Shown here: in pieces, positions 10,336 to 13,540 of the stretch
Layout of the letters: each line of letters begins with the position of its first letter
Numbering within the stretch: the first letter of the stretch is position 1
Assembly: GCA_015067385.1 (NCBI GenBank)
Contig: SVMP01000045.1
Coordinates: 1-13,540 of the forward strand
Source: Oscillospiraceae bacterium
Lineage (GTDB): Bacteria > Bacillota > Clostridia > Oscillospirales > UBA644
Reading direction: 5' to 3'
DNA length: 13,540 bases
Translations under genes and position numbers: made by a program
Notes under the pieces: generated by a model
What the model saw: the letters and a program-made list of their open reading frames with translations, nothing else
Database searches by the model: none
Told to the model about the DNA's origin: nothing

Positions 10336-10923
10336 TTATTTGTTGAAATATCTCTTGAGGAGACCTTCGAGGCCGCGGCCGTGACGAGCTTCGTCGCGAG
10401 CCATTTCGTGAACGGTGTCGTGGATAGCGTCGAGGCCGTTCTTCTTAGCGCAAGCTGCGAGGTCGAATTTGCCCTGGGTTGCGCCGTATTCGCAGTCAAC
10501 TCTCCATTTGAGGTTGTCTTTAGTGGTAGCTTTCATGTTGGGTTCGAGGTCTTCGCCGAGGAGTTCAGCGAATTTAGCAGCGTGTTCAGCTTCTTCGTAA
10601 GCAGCTTTTTCCCAGTAGAGACCTACTTCGGGATAGCCTTCGCGGTGAGCGATGCGAGCCATGCAGAGATACATACCTACTTCAGCGCATTCACCGTTGA
10701 AGTTAGCCATAAGCTGTTCAAAAATATATTTTTTATCTTCATCAGAAATGTCGGGATTGTTTTTAACGGTCTTGCCGTAAACGCCGTATTCATGTTCAGC
10801 GGCGAGCTTAGCGCCTTCTTCCATAACCTTGAATTTATCAGCGGGAACCTTGCAAACAGGGCATTTTTCGGGAGCAGCGTCACCTTCGTGAACGTAACCG
10901 CATACAGAACATACAAATTTCAT
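10336..10923 (-). CDS. rbr: Reverse-type rubrerythrin (rubredoxin + diiron peroxidase)
   Basis: A 195-residue non-heme iron peroxidase that detoxifies hydrogen peroxide in the cytoplasm of anaerobes using electrons passed through its rubredoxin centre. The domain order is reversed relative to classical rubrerythrin. The rubredoxin centre comes first (CSVCGY and CPVCKV, Cys 5, 8, 21, 24). A four-helix diiron domain follows with ligands in NGECAEVGMYL, EEAEHA (E111/H114), CEYGA (E145) and RDEARHG (E178/H181). ATG 10923 follows AAGGAG (10935-10940), which begins at the stop of the regulator gene 15 bases upstream, so the two form an operon. Its last codons, 3' UTR and terminator are copied twice further downstream, and the codons of the last ligand motif coincide with the breakpoint palindrome. 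Confidence 0.96.
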   Translation of the reverse strand: MKFVCSVCGYVHEGDAAPEKCPVCKVPADKFKVMEEGAKLAAEHEYGVYGKTVKNNPDISDEDKKYIFEQLMANFNGECAEVGMYLCMARIAHREGYPEVGLYWEKAAYEEAEHAAKFAELLGEDLEPNMKATTKDNLKWRVDCEYGATQGKFDLAACAKKNGLDAIHDTVHEMARDEARHGRGLEGLLKRYFNK

Positions 10924-10938
10924 AACTAATTATTCTCC

Positions 10939-11364
10939 TTATTTATTGTTTAATATTTTTTCAAAAGTAACAGAACTGAGAGCATCTATCAGATCTCTGT
11001 TAAGCAGCTTTATCGCTTTTTGAATGCAGCAGCCACCTTTGCGCTCAACGACCTCGGGGCGAGTACATTCATAAGAATCGCCCAAGCATGCATTTATACA
11101 TACTTCGCCGTTCGTCGCTTCAAAAACATCGCAAAGAGAGATGTTTCCGGCGTTTCGTCCCGAAGCAAGCATATAGCCGCCTCGAACACCTTTTTTCGAT
11201 TCAACAAGCCCTGCCGCCGTCAGCTTCCGCATTATCTTTTGCGTGAAGAGCGGTGTAACCCCCGTTAAAGCAGAAAGTTCACCAACGTCGAGCCGCTTAT
11301 CATCGTTTCTGCAAAGCTCATAGATTATTCTGATCGAATAATCCTGCTCAAGCGTAAATCTCAT
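10939..11364 (-). CDS. Rrf2-family transcriptional regulator
   Basis: A 141-residue winged-helix regulator of the Rrf2/IscR family. The DNA-binding part is the N-terminal 70 residues (MRFTLEQDYSIRIIYEL, LSALTGVTPLFTQKIMRKL, GVRGGYMLA). The effector part has Cys 89, 93 and 100 and the pair 112-113. IscR-type members bind an Fe-S cluster through three Cys in this region, so redox sensing is plausible although the spacing differs (C-x3-C-x6-C). It is the first gene of an operon with rubrerythrin, and a palindrome overlaps its transcription start. An oxidative signal would therefore relieve autorepression and raise rubrerythrin. This regulatory role is inferred from context. Confidence 0.92.
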   Translation of the reverse strand: MRFTLEQDYSIRIIYELCRNDDKRLDVGELSALTGVTPLFTQKIMRKLTAAGLVESKKGVRGGYMLASGRNAGNISLCDVFEATNGEVCINACLGDSYECTRPEVVERKGGCCIQKAIKLLNRDLIDALSSVTFEKILNNK

Positions 11365-11383
11365 GTTAATTGCCTCTCTAAGT

Positions 11384-11400
11384 CATACCTATTTGGTATG
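11384..11400. promoter_or_regulatory. Operator of the Rrf2-rubrerythrin operon
   Basis: CATACC (11384-11389), N5, GGTATG (11395-11400) is a perfect 6-5-6 inverted repeat placed five bases downstream of the -10 box, over the expected transcription start. It is a good candidate binding site for the Rrf2 protein encoded just behind it. Confidence 0.65.
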
Positions 11401-11405
11401 TGTTT

Positions 11406-11434
11406 ATTATATCATAAGATATGAATTTTGTCAA
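11406..11434 (-). promoter_or_regulatory. Consensus promoter of the Rrf2-rubrerythrin operon
   Basis: Both hexamers are perfect: TTGACA (11429-11434) and TATAAT (11406-11411), spaced 17 bases on the minus strand. No clear terminator separates it from secF; the stretch 11435-11467 is AT-rich without a good hairpin. Confidence 0.9.
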
Positions 11435-11467
11435 GAGGTTTAAATGTGAATTTTTTGTTAACACACA

Positions 11468-12457
11468 TCAAGAAGATTTTTTTTCTTTTCTTTCTTTAAG
11501 GATAAGCCAGACATTGCCGCTTATGCAGACAGAAGAGTAGAAGCCTGCGATGATGCCGATGATGATGGGGAACGAAAATTCTCTGATAGAGGGAACGCTG
11601 AGGATAAAGAGGATAAGGACGGTAAAGAGCGTTGTGAGAGAAGTAAAGATTGATCTTCGCATAGTTTGTCTGATGCTTTTTTCTACGATAAGATCGAACG
11701 GTTTTTCGAACATCTGATTGTTATTTTCTCTTATGCGGTCGAAAATAACGATGGTAGCGTTTATCGAGTAGCCGAGGATAGTAAGAACGGCGGCGATAAA
11801 GGGCAGATTTATCTGAATACCGAAGATAAGATTGAAGATTATCATCATTGAAACATCGTGAAGCAGAGCGACGACGGCAGCTATACCCGAATAAAGATCG
11901 AATCGCAGCGAGATATAGACGAGCATCAGCAGAGCCGCGATGGACGTTGCAAGAAAAGCGCTTTTCAGAAGATCGGCAGCAGCGGCAGGACCGACGCTGT
12001 CGGAAGAGAGGAGCCATTCTATTTTTGAAGCATCGACATTTTCGTCCGAATTTCCTTCATTTGAGAATGGGAGCGAAAATTCTTTGGCGATAAGGGAAAG
12101 GATCTCACGTCTGTCCTCATTTTTATCGGTATTGCATTTAACGATAATAATATCCGTTGAATTAAGAACAGAGGTATCGACGGCGGAAACGGTCGTTTTC
12201 TGAACGAGGGACGGAGTTTCTCCGGTTACCTGTTTAACGATATTCTCAACGGTTTTAAGATCTTCGGGAGAGACATCTCTCTTAACGGAGAAGTTAAAGA
12301 CCGTGCCGCCCGTAAAATCTATGCCCCAGCGAAGCCCGATATCGGGGTTATCCTTAAAAATATACGAAACGAGCATTCCTATTATGCCGACAAAAATGAT
12401 AACGACGGCACAGATGACGATAGGAAGTTTTTTTGATGTTATGGAAAGCTTATTCAT
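11468..12457 (-). CDS. secF: Protein translocase subunit SecF
   Basis: SecF works with SecD at the SecYEG channel and uses the ion gradient to help pull secreted proteins across the membrane. The 329-residue protein shows the normal layout: TM1, the signature RWGIDFTGGTVF (about 43-54), a periplasmic-side domain, SVGPAAAADLL before TM2, four more membrane segments including GYSINATIVIFDRIREN (229-245), and a charged tail KERKEKKSS. In most SecF proteins the motif is GYSxNDTIV; Ala234 replaces the Asp here. ATG 12457 overlaps the secD stop by eight bases, which fixes the start and implies translational coupling. An in-frame extension further upstream lies inside secD and is not used. Confidence 0.96.
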   Translation of the reverse strand: MNKLSITSKKLPIVICAVVIIFVGIIGMLVSYIFKDNPDIGLRWGIDFTGGTVFNFSVKRDVSPEDLKTVENIVKQVTGETPSLVQKTTVSAVDTSVLNSTDIIIVKCNTDKNEDRREILSLIAKEFSLPFSNEGNSDENVDASKIEWLLSSDSVGPAAAADLLKSAFLATSIAALLMLVYISLRFDLYSGIAAVVALLHDVSMMIIFNLIFGIQINLPFIAAVLTILGYSINATIVIFDRIRENNNQMFEKPFDLIVEKSIRQTMRRSIFTSLTTLFTVLILFILSVPSIREFSFPIIIGIIAGFYSSVCISGNVWLILKERKEKKSS

Positions 12458-13540
12458 TATCGTTGCCTCCGTTTGCTTTAGCGGCAAGATGACGAAGCGC
12501 CGCTTTTTTTCTTGAAAGACCGTAAAGCACGGGATTTTTAACACCGAACACAACGAGAGAGCGAAGCAGGTATTTTGTTACGAAAACAGCGGTAAACATC
12601 GAGCAGATAACGCCGATAAGGAGAGTTACCGCAAAGCCCTGGATCGTACCCTTGCCGAATATCATAAGAACGACGGCGGCGATGACGGTCGTTATATTAG
12701 AGTCGATAATAGCCAAAAGCGCTTTATCGAAGCCCGAAGAGACAGAGCCTGCGGTGCTCTTGCCTGCAAAAAGCTCTTCCCTTATACGTTCGAAAATAAT
12801 AACATTTGCATCAACAGCCATACCTATCGAGAGGATAATGCCGGCAATGCCCGGAAGCGAGAGGTTTATTCTGAACACAGCGCAGACAAGTCCGACGATG
12901 GCAACGTAAAACACGAGCGATACTCCCGAAACAACGCCGGGAAGTCTGTAGAGCGCTATCATAAGAATAACAACTACGATAATGCCCAGAAGCGCGGCAA
13001 GAAGGCTTGATTCGAGTGCGCCGTCGCCGAGGGTGGGGCCGATGGAACGCTGTTCGATCGCTTCAAGAGAGAACGGAAGAGCGCCTGCGGAGATGACAGC
13101 CGCATATTCAACGGCTTCTTCCTGCGTAGAGGTCGTGATAACGCATTCGGTATCATTTATTTGTGTTTTAACATACGGACGTGCGATCTCCGTTTCGTCG
13201 AGAACGATAGCGATATAATTTTTATTTACAGGCTGTTGAGACATACGGAGCGTAGCCTCGGAAAAGCGTTCGACGGCATCCGAAGAAATTTTCATCATGA
13301 CGAGAAAAGAGTTGTCGTGAGAATCGTAGCCTGCGGAAGCGCTGACGATATCTTTACCGGTAAGTACCGTCTCGCCGTCGGATGTTATAAACGAAAGCTC
13401 TGCGGTCTGACCGAGAACATCTATGGCATCTTCGGGGCTTGAAATGCCGGGGATCTCAACGGTGATACCCATTTCACCCGTGCGGAATACGTTGCCCTCG
13501 GTGTAGCCGAGATTTGTAAGTCTTTTACGCATTACCTCGA
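12450..13540 (-). CDS. secD: Protein translocase subunit SecD (partial)
   Basis: C-terminal part of SecD, about 363 residues. TM1 and the start of the P1 domain are beyond the window edge. The frame is open through position 13540 and reads EVMRKRLTNLGYTEG, as in the middle of normal SecD, so the Met at 13532 is internal. Visible landmarks are VEIPGI, TAELSFITSDGETVLTGKD, LPFSLEAIEQRSIGPTLG, the membrane motif LSIGMAVDANVIIFERIREE with its conserved Asp, and the C-terminal membrane helices followed by a basic tail (GLSRKKAALRHLA). SecD and SecF are separate proteins here. The stop overlaps the secF start in the sequence ATAATGAATAA. Confidence 0.96.
   Translation of the reverse strand, partial: EVMRKRLTNLGYTEGNVFRTGEMGITVEIPGISSPEDAIDVLGQTAELSFITSDGETVLTGKDIVSASAGYDSHDNSFLVMMKISSDAVERFSEATLRMSQQPVNKNYIAIVLDETEIARPYVKTQINDTECVITTSTQEEAVEYAAVISAGALPFSLEAIEQRSIGPTLGDGALESSLLAALLGIIVVVILMIALYRLPGVVSGVSLVFYVAIVGLVCAVFRINLSLPGIAGIILSIGMAVDANVIIFERIREELFAGKSTAGSVSSGFDKALLAIIDSNITTVIAAVVLMIFGKGTIQGFAVTLLIGVICSMFTAVFVTKYLLRSLVVFGVKNPVLYGLSRKKAALRHLAAKANGGNDNE

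Larger units (their letters stand above)
8476..10395. mobile_element. Putative integrated accessory island at the rubrerythrin 3' end
   Basis: The interval lies between the intact rubrerythrin end and a displaced copy of it, 1923 bp away. It holds an XRE-TM gene, an S51-peptidase-like gene, three copies of the promoter/terminator region and a hairpin array. Gene-end duplication, a palindrome at the breakpoint and tandem short repeats just inside the boundary suggest past site-specific integration. No integrase, transposase or relaxase gene is present, so it would be a decayed remnant or an element moved in trans. Segmental duplication by homologous recombination is the main alternative. Confidence 0.4.

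Noticed and set aside
10381..10929. A 182-codon plus-strand frame opposite rubrerythrin
   Set aside because: It is exactly antisense to a secure gene, with a Phe/Ser/Val-rich peptide and no ribosome binding site.
12458..12553. N-terminal extension of SecF by about 32 residues
   Set aside because: It overlaps the secD coding sequence, and normal SecF begins just before TM1 as given by ATG 12457.

Overview
The window reads as a chromosomal segment of an anaerobic, low-to-medium GC Bacillota, most likely a gut-type member of the class Clostridia. The support is family-level: a membrane pyrophosphatase, a separate secD/secF pair, a reverse-type rubrerythrin behind an Rrf2 regulator, XRE regulators fused to membrane segments, a Big_14-like lipoprotein, strong AGGAGG ribosome binding sites and textbook sigma-A promoters. 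No rRNA, tRNA or CRISPR array was seen. Core genes look richer in GC than the AT-rich accessory stretches between them.

Layout. 1-982 (minus): first half of a membrane pyrophosphatase (hppA), cut by the window edge. 985-2580: AT-rich accessory stretch with a divergent XRE-repressor/membrane-protein pair under twin palindromic operators, a solitary HicB-type antitoxin, several terminators and a small hairpin array. 2578-5193 (minus): a large putative glycoside hydrolase with its own promoter and possible operators. 5370-7870 (plus): single-gene units, most with a visible promoter or terminator: a two-helix membrane peptide, an XRE-TM-zinc-ribbon regulator, a lipoprotein and a TraX-family membrane protein. 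7898-10395 (minus): accessory cassettes behind rubrerythrin. 10336-11364 (minus): rubrerythrin and its Rrf2 regulator. 11468-13540 (minus): secF and secD, translationally overlapped, secD cut by the window edge.

The most unusual part is 8297-10400. The 3' end of the rubrerythrin gene (last codons, stop, 3' UTR, UUCG-loop terminator and the following TTGAAA-N17-TATACT promoter) occurs three times. One copy belongs to the intact gene. The other two are displaced remnants lying behind an S51-peptidase-like gene and an XRE-TM gene. The outermost remnant begins exactly at a 9+3+9 bp palindrome that encodes the last diiron ExxH motif of rubrerythrin. Just inside it lie two tandem TTAGCACAAAA repeats. 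This resembles site-specific integration into a gene 3' end, here a protein gene and with no integrase left in the interval. The two cargo genes also share a 3' flank and a promoter region, so they look like exchangeable cassettes. A hairpin array sits between two identical 30-bp copies of the terminator inside the array of cassettes, and a related hairpin array lies at 2458-2548.

All comparisons were made by eye. Family names rest on recognised motifs, not on database searches.
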